Positions 10,837 to 21,663 of a stretch of DNA of 64,000 nucleotides are shown one piece after another; position 1 is the first letter of the stretch; each line of letters begins with the position of its first letter. The stretch is from Odontesthes bonariensis (taxonomy: Eukaryota; Chordata; Actinopteri; Atheriniformes; Atherinopsidae), in NCBI RefSeq assembly GCF_027942865.1, contig NC_134528.1, positions 11,250,086 to 11,314,085 of the forward strand, read 5' to 3'. Below the pieces are notes generated by a model. The model saw nothing but the letters and a program-made list of their open reading frames with translations, made no database searches and was not told where the DNA came from. The position numbers and the translations under genes are program-made.

Positions 10837-11894
10837 CAGAGTCCATGGTTTTCCGGTTAATCAGTCAAGCACTTCAACTCAGCGACAAACTATAAAACAC
10901 ACAGATGATCAATAAATATTTTAAACTAAATTAACTTTTATATTCTTAAAGCCTGTTTGGTTTATTTGTAAAATACCTGTTAAATTATCGTTTTCTTCAT
11001 CTTTGAAATATTTGCTTACTATAACCTTAATAAACATCATCTTTCAAATGAATTTGATTAAACTATTGCTGTGAATGATTATAAATAAGGCGTTAAGACT
11101 TAAAATCTTAACATATCTAACACCAATCCTCTCAATGTAACAAATAAAACAGTGATTCTGTGAAACTGGAGTAATGTGGTTACAAATGCTAGTTTTAAGA
11201 ACATATTTTTAATAAATTAACACAATAAGTCTGTTTCAAAAGTCACAAAATGTGTGCAATATTTGGTTGTAATTTAAATATATTTTGTTTGTAATTTAAA
11301 CTCTTGTGAGACGAAGTACTAAAGTGAAACTTAACTTTCTTTCCCTTTGAAAATGACAAGTTACCCAAAAAAATCTGCCCAAGAATCATGTGTGAATGTC
11401 AGTAATTTCAACCCAAACTTATGAGGTGTTTTCACCTCATTTCATGAACCTAAAATACCAAAGGACACATATCCCACTGAGTGAAATATTAAGTAATCTT
11501 TTTTTTTTTTTTTTCATTTTACGAGGAAGCCCCAGTAGGATAAAAAATAATGTCCTCTACAACAGAGACTTTGTAGCAATGGATTTCTAGCGCAGTCTTA
11601 ACTCGTGATGTGGTTAAACTGCTTTGGGGGTGTGTTTTCTGCTATTTTCTCATGGTTTCTTATAGGCTTTTCTGCCCATCACTCTCTCCATGCATAACAT
11701 TGGTAAAACAGTTGATTCATAAACCTGGAGATCAAGTTTATGAAGATTTAACCATCCATCAAAATGTCAATAATGAAATTCATTTCAACATATTTGGAGA
11801 AAACTCATGGATGATATTGTGTCTCAGGGCTCTTTGGATCACTGAATTCAATCTCATTACTGTGGTAATTAGTTTGCCAGGTGAGCCCAATTAA
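10837..11894. other. Intergenic, duplicated 5' flank of gene 1; nothing coding
   Basis: About 10920-11215 matches 18230-18350 plus 23093-23275 (upstream of gene 2), with the gene 2 copy split by a large transposon. The rest is AT-rich with a poly-T run near 11500. Confidence 0.55.
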
Positions 11895-12505
11895 AGGAAA
11901 AACTACTTAAAAAGGACATACTATTAAGCAGACCACCATTTTAAAGCAATATGGGAAAGAAAAAGAATTTCTCTGCTGCTGAAAAGCGTGAAATAGTTGA
12001 ATGCCTTGGACAAGGTATGAAAACCTTAGATATTTCACAAAAAAGTAAGCGTGATCATCGTACTGTTAAGAGATTTGTGGCTGATTCAGTGCACACACTG
12101 GTTCGTGCAGATAGAGGCACAATAAGGATGGTTTCTGCCAGACAAACACATGAGAGCTGCTGCTAAAGTGCGATTAAAAAGCAGCAAACACGTATTTGAA
12201 GCTGCTGGAGCCTCTTGAGTCCCCGCAAACATCAAGGTAAAGGATCCTCCAGATGCTTGCAGTTATGCATAAACCTTCTATTCGGCAACCTCTAACCAAT
12301 GCTCACAAGCAGAAACGGCTGCAGTGGGCCCAGAAATACATGAAGAGTCATTTTCAAACAGTCTTGTTCACTGGTGAGTGCCGTGCAACCCTGGATGGCC
12401 CCGCTGGATGGAGTAGTGAAGGGCTGGTGGACGGCCACCATGTCCCAACAAGGCTGCAACGTCAGCAAGGAGGTGGATCTATCAAATGCAAAAAATAATC
12501 TTTTA
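11895..12505 (+). pseudogene. Tc1-like transposase relic
   Basis: Begins MGKKKNFSAAEKREIVECLG with a helix-turn-helix (RDHRTVKRFV). After frame changes it continues MRAAAKVRLKSSKHVFEAAG, NAHKQKRLQWAQKYMKSHF, TVLFTGECRATLDG and GLVDGHHVPTRLQRQQGGG. These match the order of a Tc1-like transposase. The first catalytic motif, usually TDE, reads TGE. The C-terminal half is lost and no terminal repeats were identified. Confidence 0.7.
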
Positions 12506-12539
12506 TGCAGTTGCACCAACTATGCTCAATAGCTTGTCA

Positions 12540-12976
12540 TGTCTATTGTATTTCTTAGAACTTTGAAAATAAAACCCGACTTCTTCCCGAATCTGTTGGT
12601 ACAGTCGATTGTACAACAGCTCGTCGCCATTTTGAGTCGTGTTTTCAAGCCGGTCAAACAGTCTGCGCCCAGGAGTCTCTTTACCGCTCGGTTGCTAAAA
12701 GTGGGCGTAACCCAACTACAGTCGCATGTCTGATGACATCATCTCTAAGTGACACTTTCATGTCTTGACCATCAGTGGAAGAAAAAACACATTTCATTCA
12801 GACAGAAAACTTAACACTGGAAATTAGTGAGAAAAAAAGCTTGTTTATATTTCAATTAAATTCAGTTTAACATGTATTAATATCCATACATAACATGTTT
12901 AATTAACACACTTAAACTGGTCATATTCACCTTAATAATTAAAAGGTGCGTGACAATAATAATACATGATCACAAA
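12540..12976. repeat. Duplicated 3' flank of gene 2 (part A), copy at 24300-24711
   Basis: Closely matches 24300-24711 (for example TAGTCGATTGTACAACAGCT versus the near-identical second copy, and GATGACATCATCTCTA). It is part of the tandem segmental duplication carrying genes 2 and 3. Non-coding. Confidence 0.75.
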
Positions 12977-12978
12977 TA

Positions 12979-14169
12979 CACTGTATTGCCAAAGGTATTC
13001 ACTCACCATACCAAATAATTAAATTCAGGTGTTCCAGTCACTTCCGTGGCCACAGGTGTATAAATTCAAGCACCGCGGCATGCAGACTTCTTCCACAAAC
13101 ATCTGTGAAAGAATGTTTCGCTCTCAGGAGTTCAGAGAATTCCAGCATGGTACCGTGACAGGACGCCACCTGTGCAACAAGTCCATTTGTGAAATTCCCT
13201 CGCGACTAAATATTCCACAGTCAGCTTCCAGTTGTATTATAACAAAGTCGTCGGCCACGTAAAATGACAGAGCGGGGTCAGCGGATAATGAGGCGCATTG
13301 TGAGCAGAGGTCGCCAACTTTCTGCAGAGTCAATCGCTGCAGACCTTCAGACTTCATGTGGCCTTCAGATTAGCTCAAGAACAGTGCGTAGAGAGCTTCA
13401 TGGAATGGGTTTCCATGGCAACTGCATCCAAGCCATACATCACCGAGTGCGATGCAAAGCGTCCGATGCAGTGGTGTAAAGCACGCCGCCGCTGGACTCT
13501 AGAAGTGGAGACGCCTTCTCTGGAGTGACGAATCACGCTTCTCCATCTGGCAATCTGATGGATGACTCTGGGTTTGGTGGTTGCCAGGGGAACAGTACTT
13601 GTCTGACTGTATTGTTCCAAGTGTAAAGTTTGTTGGAGGGGAGGATTATGGTGTGGGGTTGTGTTTCAGGAGCTGGGCTTGGCCTCTTAGTTCCAGTGAA
13701 AGGAACTCTGAATGCTTCAGCATAAAAAGAGTTTTCACGCTCCCAACTTTGCGGAAACAGTTAGGGGGGTGGCCCCTTCCTTTTCCAACATGGCTGCGCA
13801 CTAGTGCACAAAGCAAGGTCCATAAAGACGTGGATGAGCCAGTTTGGTGTGGAAGAAGCTGACCGGCCTGCACAGAGTCCTGACCTCAACCTGATAGAAC
13901 ACATTTGGGATGAATTAGAGCGGAGACGGCGAGCCAGGCTTTCTGTTCAACATCAGTGTCTAACCTCACAAATGTGCCTCTGGAAAAACGGTCAAAAGAT
14001 CCTATAAACACTCCTAAATCTTGTGGAAAGCTTTCCCAGAAGAGTGGAAGCTGTTATAGCTGCAAAGGATGGGCTGATGTCATATTAAACCCTCTGGATT
14101 AAGAATGGGATGTCACTTAAGTTAATATGACTGTAAAGGCAGATGAACTAATACTTTGGCAATATCGTG
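12979..14169 (+). mobile_element. Tc1/mariner-like element, full length but inactive
   Basis: Inserted at TA (12977-12978 and 14170-14171). The paralogous flank at 24708 has the empty site with a single TA. Ends are CACTGTATTGCC and GGCAATATCGTG. Transposase pieces on the plus strand: helix-turn-helix region (FRSQEFREFQHGTVTGRHLC, MTERGQRIMRRIVSRGRQLS, GLQISSRTVRRELHGMGFHG; 13110-13420), then RIMVWGCVSGAGLG (13645-13690) and SPDLNLIEHIWDELERR (13875-13930) with the last catalytic acidic residue. Several frameshifts and stops; the middle DDE residues are lost. 1191 bp. Confidence 0.85.
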
Positions 14170-14171
14170 TA

Positions 14172-14992
14172 CATAAAAGTGCATAAAGTGGCATCAGCCC
14201 TGTTAGGCCTTGCAGCCATTTTGTCATTGACTAGTGACACAATCTGCTCTGCTGATAAATAACGTAATAATTAGTCAATGACCATCAAGTTTAAGCTAAA
14301 GCCAAAGCAGGAGGAGCTGACGCCACAGAGTTGCTGCATCCAAAAGAATCCCTCCAAGATGCAGCTCACTCTCATTTAACAAGTCACCTTCTGACTCAAA
14401 AACAATAAGTTCATACATTATTTTCCAACCAATCATTTTAGTTTAATTTTCTAGCCGTCTTATAAAGATGCTGGTAGTCATTTAGGGAATTATTGCTCCA
14501 TTGGGTTGATTGTAAAGCTTTCTGAACCATGGCTCAAAGTGCCGAATATGTCGCCCTTTAAACCAATAACCATAAAAAGTCATTAAAGAGTCATTTCTTT
14601 AGAACCAGAACAGCTCTTTCATTTTACTTGTCTTGATTGGCTAATATTGGCCCTTTAACTTGTTTTAGAACAAACCAGTTCTAATTATGTCTGGGTTTCT
14701 CTGCTCAAGCTGCTGCCCCCGCGACCCGATCCCTGGAGAAGCGGTAGATGATGGATGGATGGACAGTTCTAATTATTCTGGATTGGAAAGCACCAACTAG
14801 TCAAATTCCAAATAAAGTCAAAATACAGCAATGAGGCTGTTGCTTCCATTATACAGGAAATAAACCTTTGTTTTGGGTTTTACATCAAATTAGATCCTTT
14901 ACTTCAAAGCCTGCCACTGTCATTGTGATTGTACCTGTGGTTTCTGTTATATCTTCGTGGCACATGCACCACTGCTGGCACAGTTACAGATA
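14172..14992. repeat. Duplicated 3' flank of gene 2 (part B), copy at 24713-25551
   Basis: Near-identical to 24713-25551 (CATAAAAGTGCATAAAGTGG, then the GCAGCCATTTTGTCATTGAC stretch in both). Downstream non-coding flank and probable 3' UTR of the zinc-finger gene. It contains a Rex3 fragment absent from the other copy. Confidence 0.75.
14689..14763 (+). mobile_element. 75 bp Rex3 LINE 3'-end fragment
   Basis: Sequence matches the 3' end of the Rex3-type LINE at 32235-32283 (TCTCTGCTCAAGCTGCTGCC) and finishes in a GATG-repeat tail. Flanked by a 13 bp target duplication CAGTTCTAATTAT (14676-14688, 14764-14776). The paralogous flank near 25270 has only one copy of this target and no insert. Confidence 0.9.
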
Positions 14993-16407
14993 TTACCCCA
15001 CATGGATTCTCATGTGCCTCTTTAAACTTCCCTGTTGGGTAAATTCTTGACCACAAACACCACAACCAAAAGGTTTCTTTCCTGTATGAACCTTGATGTG
15101 TGATTGGAGGTGTGTTTTCCGGGTGAATCTTTTATCACAAAAGTCACAACTGTACGGTTTCTCACCTGTGTGAACGGCCATATGCGTCACAAGATGTGTT
15201 TTACGGTTGAATCTTTTACCACAAACTTTGCAGCCAAACGGTTTGTCTTCTGTGTGAACGGTCATGTGAGTTCGAAGATGCGTCTTCCGTTTATAAGTTT
15301 TACCGCAAATGTCACATCCAAATGGTTTTTCACCTGTGTGGGCTGTCATATGCGCTATGAGACCTGTCTTGCGATTGAATCTTTTACCACAAAGATCACA
15401 ACCAAATGGCCTCTCACCTTTGTGGACTATCATGTGCCTCTTCAGGTTATTCTGATGTCTTGCTGTTTTACCACAAATATCACAAACAAAAGGCTTCTCT
15501 CCTGTGTGTATTCTCATGTGCGTCTTCAGATTGTGCTGATGCTTGAATCTTTTACCACAAACCTCACAGGCAAACGGCATCTCTCCCGTGTGAATCCTCA
15601 TGTGGATCTTAAGATTGTGCTCATGCTTAAAGCTTTTACCACAAACATCACAACCAAATGGCTGCTCTCCTGTGTGAACTCTCATGTGGGATTTAAGACT
15701 AAACTGATCTCGAAATGTTTTCCCACAGTCCTGACAACCAAATTTTTTCTTTCCTGTGTGGACTCTCGTTGGTAAATTGACATCTTGTCCCACTCCAGAA
15801 GATTTCTGACCAATCAAACAGCTGGAAGAACTTTTTTCTGCGTGACGTCTCATGTGTCTCTTCAGAGACTGCTTATATAGAAACTGTTGACCACAATCTG
15901 AGCAGCTGAAAGGCTTTTTGGCAGTGTTACACCCCACATCACTATTTACACCCGACTCGGGCACCTTGCGCTGCTCCCGGCCATTGTCAGTGTCTGACAA
16001 AGGTTTCTGCCATTCATCATCATCACTGACTTCAGTCTCAGAGGAGTCTGAAGGCTGAACATCAGTATTTGGCTGTAAACTACTTTGGTTATTGGCTAAT
16101 TCAAGTCTTCTACAGTCCCCTCCATCAATTTCTGTTTTGATCCATTTAGACAAGCTGCTGGTTGGAGGCTCAGTTTCTCTGGTTTCAGTTTGTCTTTGAT
16201 AAGGCTGTGAGGGCTGTTGCTCCTCTTCATCATCTTCACTCTTTACGATAACATTGAAAGGGAACCTGGTGTATTCATGAAGCTGCTCTCCCTCCTGAAT
16301 GGCCCAGAGTTCCTCCTCTTTCTTTATGTGGAGAAGTTCTGGGTCCCGCTGTTCCAGAATGGAGCTCCATGGAACCTCTTCTTTAATCACCAACAGCTGC
16401 TGGACAT
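14993..16407 (-). CDS. Zinc-finger gene 2, last exon
   Basis: 471 codons after the splice junction; with the leader exon the protein is 507 aa. Opens DVQQLLVIKEEVPWSSILEQ after a CTGCAG acceptor at 16408. Acidic linker (about 40-150), then ten C2H2 fingers: one isolated finger (CSDCGQQF...HMRRH), a gap, then nine in tandem with TGEKPF-like linkers, ending RIHVG and a TAA stop. Fingers 7-9 share the helix start RKTHL and fingers 3-4 share HNLK, showing local finger duplication. All cysteine and histidine ligands are present. Nuclear DNA-binding regulator by family; target unknown. Closest relatives in the window are genes 1 and 3. Confidence 0.93.
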
Positions 16408-16832
16408 CTGCAGGAAACACCAAAACACACATGGACAGAATTGAGTGCAAATAAAAGGGCTCACAACTGCAATGCGAACATGGTTTTACATCAAGTCATC
16501 CAGACTAAATGAAGTTATAATATTTTTGTTGCATATCTAAGAAGAGATGCAAAGAAAGACCAAAAGCCAAACCTTTAAGTGGGAATAGCAGCCCTAAAAG
16601 TTATTATGTCCAAGATGCTTACAGTCAAAGAACCTAAGAGACCAATTTTAAACAGGATGTGGAAATGATGTCTTTTTTTTTTTTTTTTTTTTAAATGGAA
16701 GTTTTTGTAGGACTTAAATACTTGAAACCAGCTAAAATATTTCACTATCCATAAATGTGTATTTATGTGTGCACAAAAAACAGAATACATATGTTTAAGA
16801 TGATCTGTGTACATTTGGACACTTTTGCATCC

Positions 16833-17473
16833 AATCACGCTTCTCCATCTGGCAATCTGATGGATGACTCTGGGTTTGGCGGTTGCCAGGGGAACAGTAC
16901 TTTGTCTGACTGCATGAAGCCAAGTGTAAAGTTTGTTGGAGGGGAGGATTATGGTGTGGGGTTGTTTTTCAGGAGCTGGGCTTGGCCCCTTAGTTCCAGT
17001 GAAAGGAACTCTGAATGCTTCAGCATACCAAGAGATTTCACGCTCCCAACTTTGCGGAAACAGTTAGGGGGGTGGCCCCTTCCTTTTCCAACATGACTGC
17101 GCACCAGTGCACAAAGCAAGGTCCATAAAGACATGGATGAGCGGGTTTGGTGTGGAAAAACTTGACTGGCCTGCAGAGTCCTGACCTCAACCCGATAGAA
17201 CACATTTGGGATGAATTAGAGCGGAGACTGCGAGCCAGGCTTTCTTTTCAACATCAGTGTCTGACATCACAAATGTGCTTCTGGAAGAACGGTCAAAAAA
17301 AATCCCATAAACACTCCTAAACCTTGTGCAAAGCTCGCCCAGAAAAGTTGAAGCTGTCACAGCTGCAAAGGATGGGCTGACGTCATATTAAACCCTATGG
17401 ATTAAGAATGGAATGTCACTTAAAATCATATATGTGTAAAGGCAGAGGAGCAAATACTTTTAGCAATACAGTG
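16833..17473 (+). mobile_element. Tc1/mariner-like fragment, 5' truncated
   Basis: Same family as 12979-14169, starting at its position ~13530 and running to the CAGTG terminus followed by TA. It carries the RIMVWGCFSGAGLG-type and PDLNPIEHIWDELERRLRAR-type pieces with disruptions. Sits in intron 1 of gene 2. Confidence 0.8.
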
Positions 17474-17849
17474 TATATCAGACTTTAAACCGCTAGTTTT
17501 CTATGCAGCAAAAACAACTGTGATCATTTAAAAAATAGCTCGTCTTTTTCCACGGACCGTTTGTTTTTAAGAAAACTGTGCTGACATCTGGGGGAAGTGT
17601 TATCCTGAACAATGTGCAAGTCTTTAATAAGAAACCCGATCTCTAAAGTTATGTACTTCATTCAAATCAGTGCTGATAAGTTCAATCTGTCCTATTTCAT
17701 CAACACAAACGTGAAAAAAAACTCGTGTTTTGGGGGCTTCAGCTTTAACGGAGTCAAATTCTCCACCGTCGCTACAACAAGCTAACAGTTAGCCGTTTTC
17801 TCCTGGAGGAAAAAAAATAACTAAACGTTAAATCTGTGATCATTCTTAC

Positions 17850-17958
17850 CTGCAGTTTGGTTTACAGCATCCTGTGGCTGATGAACACCGAGGTGTTTAA
17901 TCTCCAGCTCGTCTTTTAAAGAAAACATTTTAACGTTGTGGGGTTGAAGAATATCCAT
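17850..17958 (-). CDS. Zinc-finger gene 2, first coding exon
   Basis: 109 bp: ATG at 17958, 36 codons (MDILQPHNVKMFSLKDELEI...) plus one base, then a GTAAGA donor. Phase 1 fits the exon at 14993-16407, giving a 1442 bp intron. Same leader type as gene 1, with a few substitutions and no gaps. Confidence 0.85.
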
Positions 17959-18050
17959 TTCGTTTATGGTGACTTGGTCTTTTCTTAAGTTGAATCAGGT
18001 CTGCGTCGAAAACTGTGCAACACATCTCCGTCAGACTGGGTCCAGGAATC

Positions 18051-18180
18051 TATTATACGAGCTGAATAAACCCTCAGATATACCCCGCTCCGTTTAAACG
18101 ACTTTTTTTTGTGTGTGTGTTTGTTGGGTTTTTACACAGGCACCTGCACAGACACCTTTATGCTCCGTTACCATAGAAAC
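18051..18180 (-). promoter_or_regulatory. Gene 2 promoter block: TATA-like box and X-box
   Basis: TATAATA on the minus strand at 18051-18057 and GTTACCATAGAAAC at 18167-18180, the same arrangement as gene 1; the X-box-like site ends 209 bp upstream of the ATG. Confidence 0.55.
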
Positions 18181-19856
18181 CAGAGTCCATGGTTTTTCGG
18201 TTAATCAGCCAAACGCTTCAAAATACTCAGATGATCAATAAATATATTAAATTAAATTAACTTTTATATGCTTACAGCCTGTTTGGTTTATTTGTAAAAT
18301 ATCTGTTAAATTACCTTTATTTCATCTTTGAAATATTTGCTTGCTATAACCTGAGGTCAACTGTACTCAAGTAAAAGTACTGTTACTTCAGAATAATATG
18401 ACTCAAGTAAAAGTAAAAAGTAGTCATCCAAATAATTACTTGAGTAAGAGTAAAAAAGTGCTTGGTGAAAAAACTACTCAAGTACTGAGTAACGTCTGAT
18501 TTATTTTTTAACACAAGCATTCAATCATACAGACAAAAATACTAAATAATGATCTTTAGGCAAATTAGAGTTCATCCAATTGATCAAATAAATTAAAATC
18601 AAATAATTAATTACAAAATAGCTTACATTAAAATAATCTGGGTAAATTCAAGAACTTAAATAAAAAATAAAAGAGACTTAGGAAATGTTTAAAACATATG
18701 TAACCCATACCCAGATAGCAAAACTCTTTTGGCCCATGTCCGGCCCACACCTGACATGTTCATCCGGCCCACATACAGCATGGAATGATGGCACTTAGGC
18801 GGTCCACTCATGTTTGCCAAAAGTGGGCCACAACCAAGCCATCACAATGCCAGACGTCAACCAAAAACAGACCAAATAAACCAGCACTCAACCGGATGTG
18901 GGCCACTGTGCATTTTAATTCTGTCCAGAACTGGTTTACACTCTATGACCTTGACTAACCTGCACACTTAGGGAGTCACGACCATGATAAAATGGTATGT
19001 CAAATATGAAAACATAGAATAATGGTCTGAATTTTTGGCTACATGCCATTATGGTACCCACAGATACTGTTTGAATGGTGGCACGCATGCAGTGGTCCAG
19101 TCTTGTTGAGACTCATCTTGCGGTCTAAGATGAGGAAACCTACTAAAAAAAATTGAAGAAATGACCAAACACGAGAAAAAGCTGGTGTGATTTTTTTATT
19201 TTTATAACTTGAAAAATAAGATGGCAAAACAAAACAAAATCCAGGCCAAAGGAACAGAGTTGTTGACCTAAAAAAAAATCCAAATCCGTCTTGTGGTCCT
19301 TTAAGAAATACACAAAAGAACAAATTTAGTTGACTCAGTAAAGCATTACTGTGGTTACTGTATATGGTGGCAGTGAAGTGCAAAACCTAAAACATCATCA
19401 GGAGACCAAACAAAAAGGCCCTGTGAAATGATAGTTATATATTATAATATTGTGTCGATGTCTTTCAAAACTTCAACTTCAAAGTCTAGTCTGTTTTTAA
19501 TTACAATTAATCTGAAGCTATAGTTGATTTTATGCCTGATCACTGACCCAATATCTACTTGCTCAAACTTATTCTGTTCAGACAACAATGAAAGTTGGGT
19601 AACAGGCAATGTGAGCTGGAGTCAAACACTCTGAAAAACTTCACATTTAACCTAAAGTTACAGTAACAAATCATAATGTTTATGTTAGTTTGTCTTCATG
19701 TTAAAGGTGATGTTTTGCTTTTGGAAGGTCTTTAAAAAGTTTTAAAATAATATTGAAATTAACCTCAGGATTCCTGCACACACCCTGCATTCTTTTTTAA
19801 ATTTTTTTATAAACACATGCTGGCAGGTTCATCTTGATTTCTGCTGTCGAACAGCA

Positions 19857-20276
19857 TCACACATATTGCAAGAAAGGTATTGTAACCGACTTACCTTTAA
19901 TATAGGCCTCCACCTCCTGGTCAGTGGCAGTTAACTGGTTGTTTCTGACTGTTCCTAAAAATTGAGAAAACTGTAAAGCTTTTGATACATTACACACAAT
20001 GGTGAGGAATTGTATACTCCAGTCTCTCAAATAACTTGCTAAATCCCTTCTGTCATCAACATAATTTCCGTCATCATCATCATCACAACTTAATCCACCA
20101 TCTCCACTGTCTATATCAAAGTTTGGTGGTGAATCAGCGATTGCTTCATCCTGAAAACTGAACTCCTCTTCAGCGTCAACCTCAAGCTCATGCAAAGAGT
20201 CAAAGAACTGCTTAACTCTTTTTACAGCTCTTTTCCTTAAATTACTGCGTGTGGCATTCCACTGTTCTTTATCCAT
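19857..20276 (-). CDS. Acidic transposon-encoded protein fragment, family unknown
   Basis: Starts MDKEQWNATRSNLRKRAVKR at a good ATG, followed by a basic then strongly acidic stretch (FDIDSGDGGLSCDDDDDGN) and DRRDLASYLRDWSIQFLTIV. A GTAAGT donor follows EVEAYIK near 19893, so this may be the first exon of a spliced gene whose remainder is not recognisable. It sits inside the transposon at 18708-22459. I do not recognise the family. Confidence 0.4.
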   Translation of the reverse strand: MDKEQWNATRSNLRKRAVKRVKQFFDSLHELEVDAEEEFSFQDEAIADSPPNFDIDSGDGGLSCDDDDDGNYVDDRRDLASYLRDWSIQFLTIVCNVSKALQFSQFLGTVRNNQLTATDQEVEAYIKGKSVTIPFLQYV

Positions 20277-20947
20277 GGCATTACAGTATCACTAACCTAT
20301 TTGAGGTTTGGCAACTTGTGCAGCTCGATCAGCAGCAGGCTTTTATTCTGAAAAAGAAATGGGAGCAAGTATTAAACATTGATACATCATAGTATATCAG
20401 TACATGTATTTCACCAGAGCAGTTGAGTTCAATAATCTATATTTCCACTAGCAAATTTCTTAATAAGCACACTTATTGTAAAAATCATCATCATGACAAT
20501 AATACACTGTAGTTAAAAACACATGTAGTACAAGTAAATGTGTAATTTTACTTCACAAAAATAAATTCATACAAACAAAAAGAAAGACACATTCCCATTT
20601 CGCTGTAGACAAATAGAATTTGTTTTTTTTTCCTGGGCATGTTATATTTATATTGTTTGAGTTGAAGCCACCCCAAGAAAATGGCCATAAATTAAATTAA
20701 ATCCGAAAATGTACTGGTAGCAAATGCACTAGCAGATGAAAAATGTACTTACACTGTCTCAAATTTTAGGGGCAAAATGCGACCATTTAGTGGCAATCTG
20801 GAGCCCTGAGCCTAAACCCTGCTCAGCTACCAACCAAACTACCATCAGCTCACGTAAAACAGATCCTTATCTAAAATGGCGCCCGGAAGGACGCGATCAA
20901 CTGCCTTTCTTCATGAAAACAAACGCTTCTCTTAAATGCAAAACTCA

Positions 20948-21663
20948 GGCCCCATCCACACGTAGCCGGGTATCTGCTAAAACGAATATATCTTTCTACG
21001 TTTGGACCTGTCATCCACATGAAAATGCATAAAAACGCATCATAAACGAATATTTTTAAAAACTCCGGGCAAAGTGAAGATTTTTGAAAACTCCGTTTAT
21101 GTATTTGCGTGTAGACAGAGATAACCGGAGTTTTGCGTTTTCGAACATCACAATATGCGCCAAAACAACAACAAATCTGCTCTGACGTCAAACGTGCGAC
21201 CTTTGTTTACTGAAGAAGCATGGATGCCTTGAGAACTGTGGTGGTTATTATTGTGCAGGCGCTGTTTACTGCCTTGATTTTACACGCCCAAGTCATACTC
21301 CCAGAGGAATGGCGTGACAATTTCCGCATGTCCCGGTCCTCACTCCTGTCGCTGTCGGAGTTATTACGTCCTCATATCGAGGGGCAGTCCACTGTCATGC
21401 GATCACCTGTCAGTGTGCTCAAAAAAGTTGCGTGCACACTTTATTATTTAGCTGACGAGGGCAGATTACGCAAAACAGCAAATGCATTCGGGTTGTCAAG
21501 ACAGGTGGTCTGAAACATTGTCAATGAATTAAAACGCAGATGTTTGGTTATGTGTGGAAGGTTTTTTTTTCGAAAACAAGGTAATGTGGATACAAATTAT
21601 TTTATAAACCGAGGGGGGGAAATATTCGGTTTTAAAAATACCCGGCTACCTGTGTACATAGCC
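20948..21663 (+). mobile_element. PIF-Harbinger-like element, internally deleted
   Basis: Imperfect inverted ends GGCCCCATCCACACGTAGCC and GGCTATGTACACAGGTAGCC (right end read in reverse), then the shared GGGTAT. Third-level insertion inside 18708-22459. Encodes the N-terminal part of a Harbinger transposase at 21220-21513. Confidence 0.65.
21220..21513 (+). pseudogene. Harbinger (HARBI1-like) transposase N-terminus
   Basis: Starts MDALRTVVVIIVQALF and continues LPEEWRDNFRMSRSSLLSLS, LRPHIEGQSTVMRSPVSVLK, VACTLYYLADEGRLRKTANA and FGLSRQVV, the conserved helical region before the DDE domain of PIF-Harbinger transposases. A stop follows at 21511; beyond it the frame continues briefly as NIVNELKRR and is then lost, so the catalytic domain is missing. 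Confidence 0.75.
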
